Shown: positions 24,888 through 33,857 of the stretch, in pieces
Layout: the number at the start of each line of letters is the position of its first letter
Numbering within the stretch: position 1 is the first letter of the stretch
Assembly: GCF_036345915.1 (NCBI RefSeq)
Contig: NZ_CP107785.1
Location: 3,038,001-3,102,000 of the forward strand
Length of the DNA stretch: 64,000 bases
Direction: 5' to 3'
Origin: Nocardia sp. NBC_00565
GTDB lineage: Bacteria; Actinomycetota; Actinomycetes; Mycobacteriales; Mycobacteriaceae
Program-made: the position numbers and the translations under genes
The notes under the pieces: generated by a model
What the model saw: the letters and a program-made list of their open reading frames with translations, nothing else
What the model was told of the DNA's origin: nothing
The model's database searches: none

Positions 24888-26311
24888 GATGGGAGACCAT
24901 CCCACAAATGGTCCTCAGCTCGGCCGACCGCTTCGGTGATGCCGAAGCGGTCGTCGATGGGCCGCTGCGGCTGAGTTTCGTCGAACTGGTGGACCGGGTG
25001 CGCAGGGCCGCGGGCGCCTTTTCGGCGGCGGGGATCGAAAAGGGCGACCGCGCCGCGATCTGGGCGCCCAACTCGGCCGAGTGGATCATCGCGGCGTTCG
25101 GTCTGCTGACCGCGGGCGGCGTGCTGGTCCCGGTCAACACCCGGTTCAAGGCGGAGGAGGCTGCCGATGTCGTCCGCCGCAGCGGAGCCGAGTTGCTCTT
25201 GGTGCAACAGGGGTTCCTCGGTGTGGAGTACACCGGCCCCGGCGCCGTGCCGGTGATCGATCTGAAGTCGGAATTCCTTTCCAGCGGTTCACCTTTCGAA
25301 CGCGAGGTGAGCGGCGACGAGATCGCCGACATCATCTATACGTCGGGCACGACGGGCCGCTCGAAGGGCGTGATGATGAATCATCGGCAGACGCTGCGGT
25401 TGTATTCGGAATGGTGCGATCTGGCCGATCTGCGCGAAGGCGATCGCTATCTGCTCGTCAATCCGTTCTTCCACACCTTCGGCTACAAGGCCGGTCTGGT
25501 GACCTCACTGATCCGCGGCGCCACCATGCTGCCGGTGCCGGTCTTCGAGGTCGAGCGGGTGCTCGAACTGGTCGAGCGGGAGAAGGTGACGATGTTGCCG
25601 GGCCCGCCGACGCTGTACCACACACTGCTGGACGGGCAGGGCAAATACGATCTGTCCTCCCTGCGGTCGGCGGTCACCGGTGCCGCGGACATACCGGTCG
25701 AGCTCATCCGGCGGGTGCACACCGAACTACCGTTCCAGTCGATCATGACCGGATACGGGTTGACCGAGGCGGGCACCGCCACCGCATCGCGCCCCGGTGA
25801 CACCTTCGAGCAGATCGCGACGACCGTCGGCACCCCGTGTGACGGTATCGAGGTGCGCATCGCCGACGACGGCGAGGTGCTGGTGCGCGGCTACAGCGTC
25901 ATGCAGGGCTATCTCGACGATCCCACCGCCACCGCCGAGGCCATCGATGCCGATGGCTGGCTGCACACCGGCGACCTCGGCAGCCTCGACGCGGAGGGCA
26001 GGCTGCGGATCATCGGACGTAAGAAGGACATGTTCATCGTCGGCGGCTTCAATGCCTATCCGGCGGAGATCGAGGATTTCCTACTCGAGCACCCGGCCGT
26101 GGCCCAGGTCGCGGTGGTCGGGGTGCCCGATGACCGACTCGGGCAGGTCGGCAAGGCCTTCGTCGTCGCGAAAAGCCCGGTCTCGGAAGAAGAACTGATC
26201 AGCTGGAGCCGGAGCCGAATGGCCGGATACAAGGCGCCGCGGTCTGTGCGGTTCCTGAATGAGCTCCCGCTCAACGCTACCGGGAAGGTGATGAAAGACC
26301 AGCTGCGATAA
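24884..26311 (+). CDS. Acyl-CoA ligase, FadD3-like
   Basis: 475-aa ANL ligase. Motifs: DIIYTSGTTGRSKGVMMNH, NPFFHTFGYKAGLVTSLIRGAT, YGLTEAGTATAS, WLHTGDLGSLDAEGRL, and the Lys in NATGKVMKDQLR at the very C-terminus. The NPFFHTFGYKAG segment is reminiscent of FadD3, the ligase for the HIP propionate of steroid ring degradation; this is a resemblance only, and the present substrate may differ. The ATG overlaps the amidohydrolase stop, so the two are translated together. Confidence 0.92.
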   Translation: MRWETIPQMVLSSADRFGDAEAVVDGPLRLSFVELVDRVRRAAGAFSAAGIEKGDRAAIWAPNSAEWIIAAFGLLTAGGVLVPVNTRFKAEEAADVVRRSGAELLLVQQGFLGVEYTGPGAVPVIDLKSEFLSSGSPFEREVSGDEIADIIYTSGTTGRSKGVMMNHRQTLRLYSEWCDLADLREGDRYLLVNPFFHTFGYKAGLVTSLIRGATMLPVPVFEVERVLELVEREKVTMLPGPPTLYHTLLDGQGKYDLSSLRSAVTGAADIPVELIRRVHTELPFQSIMTGYGLTEAGTATASRPGDTFEQIATTVGTPCDGIEVRIADDGEVLVRGYSVMQGYLDDPTATAEAIDADGWLHTGDLGSLDAEGRLRIIGRKKDMFIVGGFNAYPAEIEDFLLEHPAVAQVAVVGVPDDRLGQVGKAFVVAKSPVSEEELISWSRSRMAGYKAPRSVRFLNELPLNATGKVMKDQLR

Positions 26312-26429
26312 AGGCCTGGTTCGGAGGCAACATCGTCGCGGGGCGGCGCAACAGCGCAACCCCACCGGCCCGCGGCGACCGGCATTCCACAGGTGCTGCT
26401 CGTCGGCAGTGTGGTGGCCGACCTCGCCG

Positions 26430-26579
26430 ATGTGCTGCTGCAACGTATCTGCGCCCGATCTGGACCCGCGTATCCCGGTGGTGCTGTGCGACGCGCGCGA
26501 TCGCGCCTCCTGCAAGACGGTGCTGATGACGCTGCTGGAACACCTGATCGAGCAGTCCGTGTCCCGCACCGCGCGGTAA
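26430..26579 (+). pseudogene. Possible remnant of a conservon (Cvn-type) GTPase C-terminus
   Basis: A short frame ending in TAA at 26579 reads DLDPRIPVVLCDARDRAS followed by CKTVLMTLLEHLIEQS. This resembles the last helix and strand of CvnD-type small GTPases (PVVLCDARDR...VLxTLVEHxL). The preceding 150 residues are missing, and the upstream part of the frame is cysteine-rich nonsense. It is probably a decayed fragment left by recombination. Recognition rests on a 35-residue stretch only. Confidence 0.4.
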
Positions 26580-26650
26580 TCGGATCGCGCACCGAACCCC
26601 ACCCGTCCGCTATCGCAGCCGTGGCCGATGGGTGTATCGTCGCAGCGGAT

Positions 26651-26665
26651 GAGAGTAACATTCTC
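26651..26665. promoter_or_regulatory. Operator GAGAGTAACATTCTC
   Basis: One mismatch to GAGAATnnnATTCTC. It lies 77 bp before the amidohydrolase start at 26743. Confidence 0.6.
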
Positions 26666-26742
26666 TATATAGGAGATCGAGCATCTCACCCAGTGGTCGG
26701 GGCCGCTTACCCCGCATGGTCCCCATGACAGCGAGGAATCAC

Positions 26743-27999
26743 ATGAATATCGATGACATGATCCTGGTCAGTATTGATGACCATGTGGTCGAACCCGCCG
26801 ATATGTTCGACCGGCACACACCGAAGAAATATGCCGAGCACATCCCCCAGCTGATCACCAACGACCAAGGCATCGATCAGTGGGTCTACCGGGGCAAGCC
26901 GGTCGGAGTGACCGGTCTGAACGCGGTGGTGGGCTGGCCGAAGGAAGAGTGGGACAAGAACCCGGCCCAATACGCCGAGATGCGTCCCGGGGTCTACGAC
27001 ATCCACGACCGGGTCGCGGATATGAACGCCAACGGCATTCTGTCCTCGATGTGTTTCCCGACATTCGCCGGATTCAGCGCGGGACATCTGAGCCAGTTCA
27101 AGGATGAAATCACCGTCGCGGTGATCTCGGCCTACAACGACTGGCATATCGATGAGTGGTGCGCGACCTATCCGGGCCGGTTCATTCCGAACGCGATCCT
27201 GCCGCTGTGGGATCCCGCATTGGCCGTCGCCGAGATCAACCGGGTCGCTGCCAAGGGCTGTCGCGGGGTCACCATGCCCGAACTTCCGCATATCGACGGC
27301 CTGCCCTCCTACCACGACGGCGAGTACTGGGCCCCGGTGTTCACCGCGCTCTCCGATACCGGACTGGTGATGAACCTGCATATCGGGCAGGGTTTCGGCG
27401 CACTCAAACTGGCGCCGAACGCACCGATCGACAACCTCATGTGCCTGGCACCGACGGTGTCCCAGGTCGCCATTCAGGACTTGCTGTGGGGACCGGCGCT
27501 GCGCACCTATCCCGGACTGAAGGTCGCCCTGTCCGAGGGCGGGATCGGCTGGATCCCGTTCTACCTCGACCGCTCCGACCGCCACTACACCAACCAGAAA
27601 TGGCTGCGCCGCGACTTCGGCGGCCGCCTGCCGAGCGATGTGTTCCGCGAGCATGTCATGGCCTGCTACGTCACCGATAAGACCTCGCTGAAAATGCGCC
27701 ATGAAATCGGAATCGACATCATCGCCTGGGAATGCGACTACCCGCACTCGGACTCACTGTTCCCCGACGCACCGGAATTCGTCCTCGACGAACTGAACAG
27801 CGCAGGCGCCGACGACGCCGATATCGACAAGATCACCTGGCAGAACGCCAGCCGCTTCCTCAACTGGGATCCCTTCGCCCATACCCCGCGCGAAGAGGGC
27901 ACCGTCGGCGCGCTGCGCGCCAAGGCCAAGGACGTCGACCTCACCATTCGCCCCCGCAAGGAATGGGCCGAACGCTACGCCGCGGCACGGGCCAGCTGA
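26743..27999 (+). CDS. Amidohydrolase family (ACMSD-like) protein
   Basis: 418-aa amidohydrolase-2 protein, longer at the C-terminus than the other three in the window (extra segment after LNWDPF with HTPREEGTVGALRAKAKDVDL). Visible: ISIDDHVVEP-like SIDDHVVEP at the N-terminus, the middle His in LVMNLHIGQG, LSEGGIGWIPFYLDR where the usual His is Gly, and the metal Asp in WECDYPHSDS. Members with the DDHxxEP start are frequent in actinobacterial steroid/terpenoid-type clusters, with unproven activity. ATG 26743 is chosen because GAGGAATCAC precedes it; an ATG 27 bases upstream has no good site. Confidence 0.9.
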   Translation: MNIDDMILVSIDDHVVEPADMFDRHTPKKYAEHIPQLITNDQGIDQWVYRGKPVGVTGLNAVVGWPKEEWDKNPAQYAEMRPGVYDIHDRVADMNANGILSSMCFPTFAGFSAGHLSQFKDEITVAVISAYNDWHIDEWCATYPGRFIPNAILPLWDPALAVAEINRVAAKGCRGVTMPELPHIDGLPSYHDGEYWAPVFTALSDTGLVMNLHIGQGFGALKLAPNAPIDNLMCLAPTVSQVAIQDLLWGPALRTYPGLKVALSEGGIGWIPFYLDRSDRHYTNQKWLRRDFGGRLPSDVFREHVMACYVTDKTSLKMRHEIGIDIIAWECDYPHSDSLFPDAPEFVLDELNSAGADDADIDKITWQNASRFLNWDPFAHTPREEGTVGALRAKAKDVDLTIRPRKEWAERYAAARAS

Positions 28000-28025
28000 G
28001 CACGCCGACCGCATAAGGGAATCCC

Positions 28026-28328
28026 ATGCAGATGATGGTCTTCTCCACCCCGCGCGCGGGTATGGAAGAGGAATACAACAAATGGTACGAAGAGGTCCAT
28101 ATTCCCGATCTGCTATCGATACCGGGGATGAAATCCTGCACCCGATTCCGCGGACAATCGGTCGCGGGACAACCCGCGGAGTTCGCTTATTGCGCCGTCT
28201 ATGAGATCGACGGAGATTTCGACGCGATCATGCGCGAGATGCAGGCACGAGCCGCCGACGGACGCAGCCAACTCAGCCCGGCGATCGACCCGGCCGCCAC
28301 GAAAGTGACTGTCTGGGAACCGTTCTGA
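28026..28328 (+). CDS. EthD-like dimeric alpha/beta-barrel protein
   Basis: 100 aa. MMVFSTPRAGMEEEYNKWYEEVHIPDLLSIPGM is the typical ferredoxin-like strand-helix with the W-Y-x-x-x-H-x-P-D/E signature of the EthD / NIPSNAP-like stress-barrel group, and AEFAYCAVYEIDGDFDAIMREM forms the second half. Such proteins often support P450 or oxygenase operons, or act on small ring compounds; no defined reaction. AAGGGA upstream of the ATG; 26 nt after the amidohydrolase gene. Confidence 0.82.
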   Translation: MQMMVFSTPRAGMEEEYNKWYEEVHIPDLLSIPGMKSCTRFRGQSVAGQPAEFAYCAVYEIDGDFDAIMREMQARAADGRSQLSPAIDPAATKVTVWEPF

Positions 28329-28421
28329 CGGCAACGGCGGCCGCGCGGCGCGGCGCCGTTTCTCGATCTGGCCCGCCGACAGTACGTTTCGCCCACCCCC
28401 GTCGCTGTCGGCGGTGCCACT

Positions 28422-28457
28422 GCCTCCCGCGGATCACCCCGCTGATCCGCGGGAGGC
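28422..28457. promoter_or_regulatory. 15-bp perfect hairpin that includes a ribosome-binding site
   Basis: GCCTCCCGCGGATCA and TGATCCGCGGGAGGC are perfect inverted repeats with a 6-nt loop. The right arm contains GGGAGG, the likely ribosome site of the dehydrogenase gene starting at 28466. If transcribed, the stem would hide this site. It could instead be the operator of a dimeric repressor, or a terminator for the gene before. Confidence 0.6.
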
Positions 28458-28465
28458 CCCTAACC

Positions 28466-29629
28466 ATGTCCCCAGCTGCGAAGGACCGGTCCCCGGTGAA
28501 CCTCGACCCAACTGCCGACCAACGGCTCTTCCAATCGACCACCCGCGAATTCCTCGCGAAATCCGTTCCGGTCGAGGCCGTGCGCGCACTCGCCGAAGCC
28601 GGTCGTGGATTCGATCGCGCATGGTGGCGCAAGGGTGCCGAACTCGGTTGGACCGCGCCGCTGGTCCCGGAACGATTCGGCGGCGGATCGGTATCGGAGG
28701 CGCCGATGGCCGATCTGGCACTGGTCGCCGTGGAATTCGGCCGCGCGTGCGCGCCCGGCCCGCTGACCACCACCAGTGCCGTGATCTCCGGGCTGGTCCT
28801 GGAGCAGGACCGCTTCGCCGACCTGCTCGCCGAGATCGTCGGCGGCGAAACCGTCGCCGTCTGGGCGCATTACGAGCCGGGACGCGGGTTAGAACCGCGC
28901 GACGCGGACACGACGGCGGTACCCGACGGCGACGGTTTCCGGATATCCGGTATCAAGGACCGCGTCGAGTCCGGCGACCAAGCCGATATCTTCCTGGTGG
29001 ACGCCCACGGCCCCGACGGACCGGTACAGGTACTCATCCGGGCCGACGCACCCGGGGTGAGCGTCGCACCGACGTGGACCCTCGATGTGGTCCGGCGTAC
29101 CGCACAGGTTTCCTGCACCGACGTCGCGGTCGGCGCGGACGCGGTGGTCCAGCGCGACCCGGCCGAAGCCACCGCGGCGATGCGCACGCAGTTGCGGGTC
29201 GCCGCCGCGTTGACCGCGGCGGAGATGACCGGCGCGACCGACCGGGCCTTCGAAATGACCATGCGGTGGATGTTCGACCGCTACACCTTCGGCCGCCAAC
29301 TGGCCTCCTTCCAGGCGCTCAAGCACCGGGTGGCCGACTACAAGACCTGGCTGGAAGCGTGCCACGCCACCGCGTGGGCGGCGGCCAATGCCTTCGCCGA
29401 CGATCCGACGGCAGCCGCCGAAGCCGTCAGCGTCGCCAAGTCCTATATCGGCGCCACGGCTCCCGGCATCGTCCAGGAGTGCGTGCAACTGCACGGCGGC
29501 ATCGGCGTGACCTGGGAACACGATATGCACCTCTACCTGCGGCGAGTCACCCTCGGGCGGGCTCTGTACGGAACGCCGGGAGAACACCGGCGCCTGCTCA
29601 CCGATCTCATGGAGAGGAACGCCGCATGA
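28466..29629 (+). CDS. Acyl-CoA dehydrogenase
   Basis: 387-aa acyl-CoA dehydrogenase. The N-terminal helices hold LDPTADQRLFQSTTREFLA; the C-terminal domain shows MFDRYTFGRQLASFQALKHRVADYK (FAD contact with RYTFGRQ) and QLHGGIGVTWEHDMHLYLRR. It lacks the long beta-domain loop of true SCAD/MCAD enzymes, as usual for the small partner of FadE pairs. It overlaps the next dehydrogenase gene by 4 bases (ATGA), so the two likely form a heteromer. The start at 28466 has GGGAGG upstream, inside a hairpin. Confidence 0.9.
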   Translation: MSPAAKDRSPVNLDPTADQRLFQSTTREFLAKSVPVEAVRALAEAGRGFDRAWWRKGAELGWTAPLVPERFGGGSVSEAPMADLALVAVEFGRACAPGPLTTTSAVISGLVLEQDRFADLLAEIVGGETVAVWAHYEPGRGLEPRDADTTAVPDGDGFRISGIKDRVESGDQADIFLVDAHGPDGPVQVLIRADAPGVSVAPTWTLDVVRRTAQVSCTDVAVGADAVVQRDPAEATAAMRTQLRVAAALTAAEMTGATDRAFEMTMRWMFDRYTFGRQLASFQALKHRVADYKTWLEACHATAWAAANAFADDPTAAAEAVSVAKSYIGATAPGIVQECVQLHGGIGVTWEHDMHLYLRRVTLGRALYGTPGEHRRLLTDLMERNAA

Positions 29630-30876
29630 CCGACGGCACCGCAGCCAACGACGTCGAATCCGTCGACAGCTTCCGCGACCGGGCCCGGCGCTGGCTCGAA
29701 GACAACCTGCCGCCCGCGCCGCCGAATCAGCTCGGCGAAACGAGCAAATCCGCGGCGGCCTGGACGCGGGCCAAGGAATTGCAGCGCATTCTGTACGACG
29801 GCGGCTTCGCCGGTATCTGTTTTCCGAAGGAGTACGGCGGCCTCGGCTTGACCCCCACCCACCAGCGGGCATTCAGCGAGGAATCCCGCGATTACGAAAT
29901 GCCGCTGGCACTGAATATCCCGACGCTCACCATCTGCGCGGCGACCATCCTGGACATGGGCAGCGAGGAGCAGAAGCGCACCCATATCTCGGCGGTGCTG
30001 CGCGGCGAGGAACTGCTGGTGCAGTTCCTGTCCGAACCGAGGGGCGGTTCGGATCTGGCCGGGTTGACCACCCGCGCCGACCGAAAGGGCGATAGCTGGG
30101 TGCTCAACGGCGCCAAGATCTGGAGCTCGGGGGCCTATGCCGCCGACTACGCGCTGTGCCTGGCGCGCACGGATTGGGATGTGCCCAAACACGCTGGGCT
30201 GACCATGTTCTTGGTGCCGGTGCGCACGCCGGGCGTCACCGTGCAGCAGATCACCCAGGTCGACGGCTCCCGTGAGTTCTGCCAGGAATTCTTCGACGAT
30301 GTCGTGCTGCCCGCCGACGCCGTCGTCGGCCAGGTCAACGGTGGCTGGGAAACCGCGAACCGGCAGTTGTTCCATGAGCGCAGTGCCGTCGGCGGCGCGT
30401 CACCGTATTCCAGTGGCATCCAATCCCATAGCGGCCGTGATGTTTCCGGCCTCGTCGACTTGGCGCGGCGCACCGGTCAGCTCGCCGACCCGCGAGTCCG
30501 TGAGGACATCGGCGAGGCCCGAGCCCTCAATATGGTGCACGACCAGCTGATCGCCCGGATCACCCACGGCATCGGATCCGGCGCTCTGCCGCCGGCCGCC
30601 GGATCGATCGTCCGCCTGTTCAGCGCCCAGAATTCCTGGCTGCAAGCCGATATGGCCGTCCGGATCGCCGGGGCCTCGGCCGCCACCGGTACCACCGCCG
30701 ACGACGCGGGATTCGGCCAGGCCGGCCAGGACTACCTGATGCGGCAGGCATGGAGCCTGGCCGGCGGCAGTACCGAAATGGCCCGCAATATCATCAGCGA
30801 ACGCGTACTCGGCATGCCCCGCGAATTCGCCGCCGACCGCGACATTCCGTTCAACCAGGTGGAACACGGCCACTAG
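29626..30876 (+). CDS. Acyl-CoA dehydrogenase
   Basis: 416-aa acyl-CoA dehydrogenase, FadE large-type. Visible: FLSEPRGGSDLAGLTTRADR (substrate/FAD loop), WVLNGAKIWSSGA, FFDDVVLPADAVVG and the C-terminal LAGGSTEMARNIISERVLGMPRE. It probably forms a pair with the preceding gene product and oxidises an acyl-CoA made by the ligase at 24884. The ATG overlaps the preceding stop. The operon ends here and faces the leftward CoA transferase. Confidence 0.93.
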   Translation: MTDGTAANDVESVDSFRDRARRWLEDNLPPAPPNQLGETSKSAAAWTRAKELQRILYDGGFAGICFPKEYGGLGLTPTHQRAFSEESRDYEMPLALNIPTLTICAATILDMGSEEQKRTHISAVLRGEELLVQFLSEPRGGSDLAGLTTRADRKGDSWVLNGAKIWSSGAYAADYALCLARTDWDVPKHAGLTMFLVPVRTPGVTVQQITQVDGSREFCQEFFDDVVLPADAVVGQVNGGWETANRQLFHERSAVGGASPYSSGIQSHSGRDVSGLVDLARRTGQLADPRVREDIGEARALNMVHDQLIARITHGIGSGALPPAAGSIVRLFSAQNSWLQADMAVRIAGASAATGTTADDAGFGQAGQDYLMRQAWSLAGGSTEMARNIISERVLGMPREFAADRDIPFNQVEHGH

Positions 30877-30931
30877 ATAACGATGGCAGCCGCCCCGCGC
30901 ACGGACCGGCCGCCACCAGGAATACTTCGAA

Positions 30932-32137
30932 CTAGGTGATCGCGCCCGCTGTCTTGAGCGCGATGACGCGGTCCCAGTCCATACCGAGTTCGAGCAGGAC
31001 CTCTTCGGTCTGCGCCGCGAACTCCGGCCCCGGTCCCGTTTCGGGCGCGGTGACGTCGAATTGCACCGGGCTGGAGACCAATTCGAGGGTGCCGGCCTGG
31101 ACCAGATATTCGTTGGCCCGGATCTGCGGGTCGGCGGTCACCTGCAGGCTGTCCTGCACCGGCGCCCACGGCCCGGACATCGTGCCCAGCCGTTCGGTCC
31201 ACTCGGCGAGAGTCCGGGTCGCGAACACCTCGCGCAGGATCTTCACCGCCTCAGCGGTATTCGCGGCGATCAGCTCGGCGGTCGCGAAACGCGGATCGTC
31301 GGCCAGTTCCGGACGGTCGATATGGCGGCACACATCGGCCCAGAATTTGGTCGGCTGCAACATCACCAGCGATATGTACCTGCCGTCCGCGGTGAGGTAG
31401 AGACCCGACAACGGATTGGTCGGCGCACCGTGCGCGCCCGGCGCGGGCGCCACCATCGCCTCGCCCATATACGCCGACAGCGCGATCGTATGTCCCATCG
31501 CCCACAGACCGCTGCCGAGCAACGAGACGTCGACCACCGACGGTTCACCGGTTCGCTCACGTTTGAGCAGGGCCGCCGCGATACCACCGGCCAGATTCGT
31601 GCCGGAGATGGTGTCCCCGAACGCCGGTCCCGGTGGTGGAATCATGCCCTCGATCCCGGGCGGGGTGATGGTGGCGGCGACCGAGCCGCGGCACCAGAAC
31701 GCGGTCATATCGAATCCCCCCTTATCGGCCTCCGGGCCGCGTGGGCCGAGCGCACTGCCGCGGGCGTAGATGATGTCGGGCCGCACCGCACGGATATCGG
31801 CCACGTCGATATGGAATTTCTGGCGTGTCTGCGGCAGGAAACTGGTCAGGAACACATCGGCGCCGCGGGCCAGTTCGTAGATGACCTCCTGCCCTTCCGG
31901 CACCGACATATCGACGCCGATGCTGCGCTTACCGCGATTGGCGTGTTCGACATTCGGATTCGGGTCACCCTCGACCTTGAACTTGCCGATCTGGCGCAGC
32001 CCGCGCTGCGGATCGCCGGATACGGCATGCTCCACCTTGATGACATCGGCCCCCCACTCGGCGAGCACCGCGCCCGCCGAGGGAACGAAGCCGTACATCG
32101 CGACCTCGAGGACCCGAATTCCTTCCAGCGGCCTCAT
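30932..32137 (-). CDS. CaiB/BaiF family CoA transferase
   Basis: 401-aa type III CoA transferase. Landmarks: LEVAMYGFVPSAGAVLAEWGADVIKVEH, NRGKRSIGVDM, PDIIYARGSALG and the putative catalytic Asp in GGFDMTAFWCRGSVA. It would transfer CoA between acids, or act as a racemase-like relative such as 2-methylacyl-CoA racemase. The ATG overlaps the stop of the aldehyde dehydrogenase gene (4 bases), so both are made from one message: the aldehyde would be oxidised to an acid and then loaded with CoA. Confidence 0.92.
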   Translation of the reverse strand: MRPLEGIRVLEVAMYGFVPSAGAVLAEWGADVIKVEHAVSGDPQRGLRQIGKFKVEGDPNPNVEHANRGKRSIGVDMSVPEGQEVIYELARGADVFLTSFLPQTRQKFHIDVADIRAVRPDIIYARGSALGPRGPEADKGGFDMTAFWCRGSVAATITPPGIEGMIPPPGPAFGDTISGTNLAGGIAAALLKRERTGEPSVVDVSLLGSGLWAMGHTIALSAYMGEAMVAPAPGAHGAPTNPLSGLYLTADGRYISLVMLQPTKFWADVCRHIDRPELADDPRFATAELIAANTAEAVKILREVFATRTLAEWTERLGTMSGPWAPVQDSLQVTADPQIRANEYLVQAGTLELVSSPVQFDVTAPETGPGPEFAAQTEEVLLELGMDWDRVIALKTAGAIT

Positions 32138-33624
32138 GCGATCACCGCCGCATAGGTCTTGCTCTCGAGGAACTCCTCCAGCCCGGCGACACCGCTCTCC
32201 CGGCCGATACCCGACTGTTTGTAGCCGCCGAACGGGGCGTCGGGACCGAAGTAGTTGCCGCCGTTGATGCTGAAGGTGCCGCTGCGGATCCGCCGAGCGA
32301 GCGCGAGCGCACGGTCGGCGTCCGCGCTGAACACCGCGCCGGACAGACCATAGATGGAGTTGTTGGCGATCCGCACGGCATCGTCCTCGTCGTCGAAGGG
32401 GATGACGACGAGTACCGGTCCGAAGACCTCTTCCTGCGCGATTTCGCTGTCCGGGTCCACACCGGCGAGCAGAGTCGGGGCGTAGAAGAAGCCCGGATCG
32501 ACCTTCGTTCCGCCGGCTACCAGCTTCGCCCCGGCCGCGACCGCGCGCTCGACCAGGCCGTGCACCTTGTCTCGCTGGCGCGCGCTGATCAACGGGCCCA
32601 TATACGTTTTCGGGTTACCGGGATCGCCGTAGCTGACCCGCGCGAAATTGGCCGCGACCAACTCGACGATCTCGTCATGATGCTGCCGCGGCACCAACAG
32701 CCGCGAGGTGAGCGCACAGCCCTGCCCGGCGTGACTGCAGATGGTGAAGGCCGCGAACTGGGCCGCGGACTTGAATTCGGCATCGTCGAGCAGCACCATC
32801 GCGGACTTGCCGCCGAGCTCCAGGAAGACGCGCTTGAGCGATTCGCTCGCCGCCGCCATGATCTGGCGGCCAACCGGGGTCGAGCCGGTGAAGGTGATCA
32901 GATCCACGTCCGGATGGGTGGTCATCAGTTTGCCGGTCGCCACATCGGTGGAGGACAACACGTTCACCACGCCGGGCGGAATATCGGTGTGTTCGGCGAT
33001 CAGCTCGCCCAGAGCGAGCGTGGCCAACGGGGTGTCCGGGGCGGCCTTGAGCACGACCGTGCAGCCTGCGGCCAGGGCGGGCATCAACTTGGCCAGCGCC
33101 AGCTGATGCGGATAGTTGTAGGCCACGATCGCGGAAACGACTCCGGCGGCTTCCTTTTCGACCCACCGGCGGTGCCGCAGGCCACGGGATTCGATCTCAC
33201 CGAGGTCCTCGGTCAGCTGATACTCCGGCAGCAGATCGGCGTAGTAGCGGGCGATCTCGATCGGAACTTCGAGCTGATTGGCGTGGGTGAGCATGCGAGT
33301 GGCCCCGACCTCCGCGATGGTCAACTCGCGCAGATCCTCCACGTTCTCGCGCAACACCCGATGCAGCTGGTCGAGGCAGCGGGCGCGGAACTCGACATCC
33401 GTCGACCAGGTGGTGGTGTCGAAGGCCCGGCGCGCGGCGGCGATCGCCGCCTCGGTGTGCGCGAGCGTCGCGTCCGGCGCGTAGCCGTATACCTCGCCCG
33501 TGGCGGGATTGAGCGATTCGAACGTCTGCTCGGTCGCGATGAGCTGCCCATCGATGAGAAGCCGTTTGGTGACTGCCGTGGTCGCCGCTTGGTCGCCTAC
33601 CGGCTCGGTGTCCTGGGATGGCAT
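32134..33624 (-). CDS. NAD(P)-dependent aldehyde dehydrogenase
   Basis: 496-aa ALDH. The catalytic set is intact: Asn in VAYNYPHQLAL, Glu in FLELGGKSAMV, and Cys in SHAGQGCALTSRLLV; the NAD motif FTGSTPVGRQI and the late EEVFGPVLVVIPF are present. It oxidises a pathway aldehyde to an acid in the cytoplasm. ATG 33624 with GAGGAG upstream. It is the first gene of the pair with the CoA transferase and is divergent from the SDR at 33858; the shared 233-bp region has two copies of the palindromic motif. Confidence 0.94.
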   Translation of the reverse strand: MPSQDTEPVGDQAATTAVTKRLLIDGQLIATEQTFESLNPATGEVYGYAPDATLAHTEAAIAAARRAFDTTTWSTDVEFRARCLDQLHRVLRENVEDLRELTIAEVGATRMLTHANQLEVPIEIARYYADLLPEYQLTEDLGEIESRGLRHRRWVEKEAAGVVSAIVAYNYPHQLALAKLMPALAAGCTVVLKAAPDTPLATLALGELIAEHTDIPPGVVNVLSSTDVATGKLMTTHPDVDLITFTGSTPVGRQIMAAASESLKRVFLELGGKSAMVLLDDAEFKSAAQFAAFTICSHAGQGCALTSRLLVPRQHHDEIVELVAANFARVSYGDPGNPKTYMGPLISARQRDKVHGLVERAVAAGAKLVAGGTKVDPGFFYAPTLLAGVDPDSEIAQEEVFGPVLVVIPFDDEDDAVRIANNSIYGLSGAVFSADADRALALARRIRSGTFSINGGNYFGPDAPFGGYKQSGIGRESGVAGLEEFLESKTYAAVIA

Positions 33625-33644
33625 CCCGTCTCCTCGCTGAGTAT

Positions 33645-33659
33645 GGAAATTTGATTCTC
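33645..33659. promoter_or_regulatory. Operator GGAAATTTGATTCTC
   Basis: Right half perfect, left half with two changes from GAGAATnnnATTCTC. It lies 21 bp upstream of the aldehyde dehydrogenase start. A further GAGAAT half-site is at 33667-33672. Confidence 0.5.
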
Positions 33660-33792
33660 AAATTGAGAGAATAATGTATCCGACGAACGCGAACAGTAGC
33701 AATGGAACACCGGCCCGGATAGCCCCCTCGACGCCACCGGCGGACACGCCATGCCCGACGCAGCCTCCGGGCCTTGCGGACGGATACTGGAC

Positions 33793-33807
33793 GAGAGTAC
33801 GGTTCTC
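33793..33807. promoter_or_regulatory. Operator GAGAGTACGGTTCTC
   Basis: One change in each arm from GAGAATnnnATTCTC. It lies 50 bp before the SDR start at 33858. Confidence 0.55.
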
Positions 33808-33857
33808 CAAACTGGAAGGGAGATTCTTGTGATCGACGCTACAGCGGAGGCCAAGCC

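Larger units (their letters stand above)
26312..26742. other. 430-bp intergenic region with an old gene remnant and an operator
   Basis: No complete gene is apparent. It holds a remnant resembling the end of a conservon GTPase (26430-26579, listed separately) and the GAGAGTAACATTCTC operator at 26651-26665 that precedes the amidohydrolase start at 26743. Confidence 0.6.
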
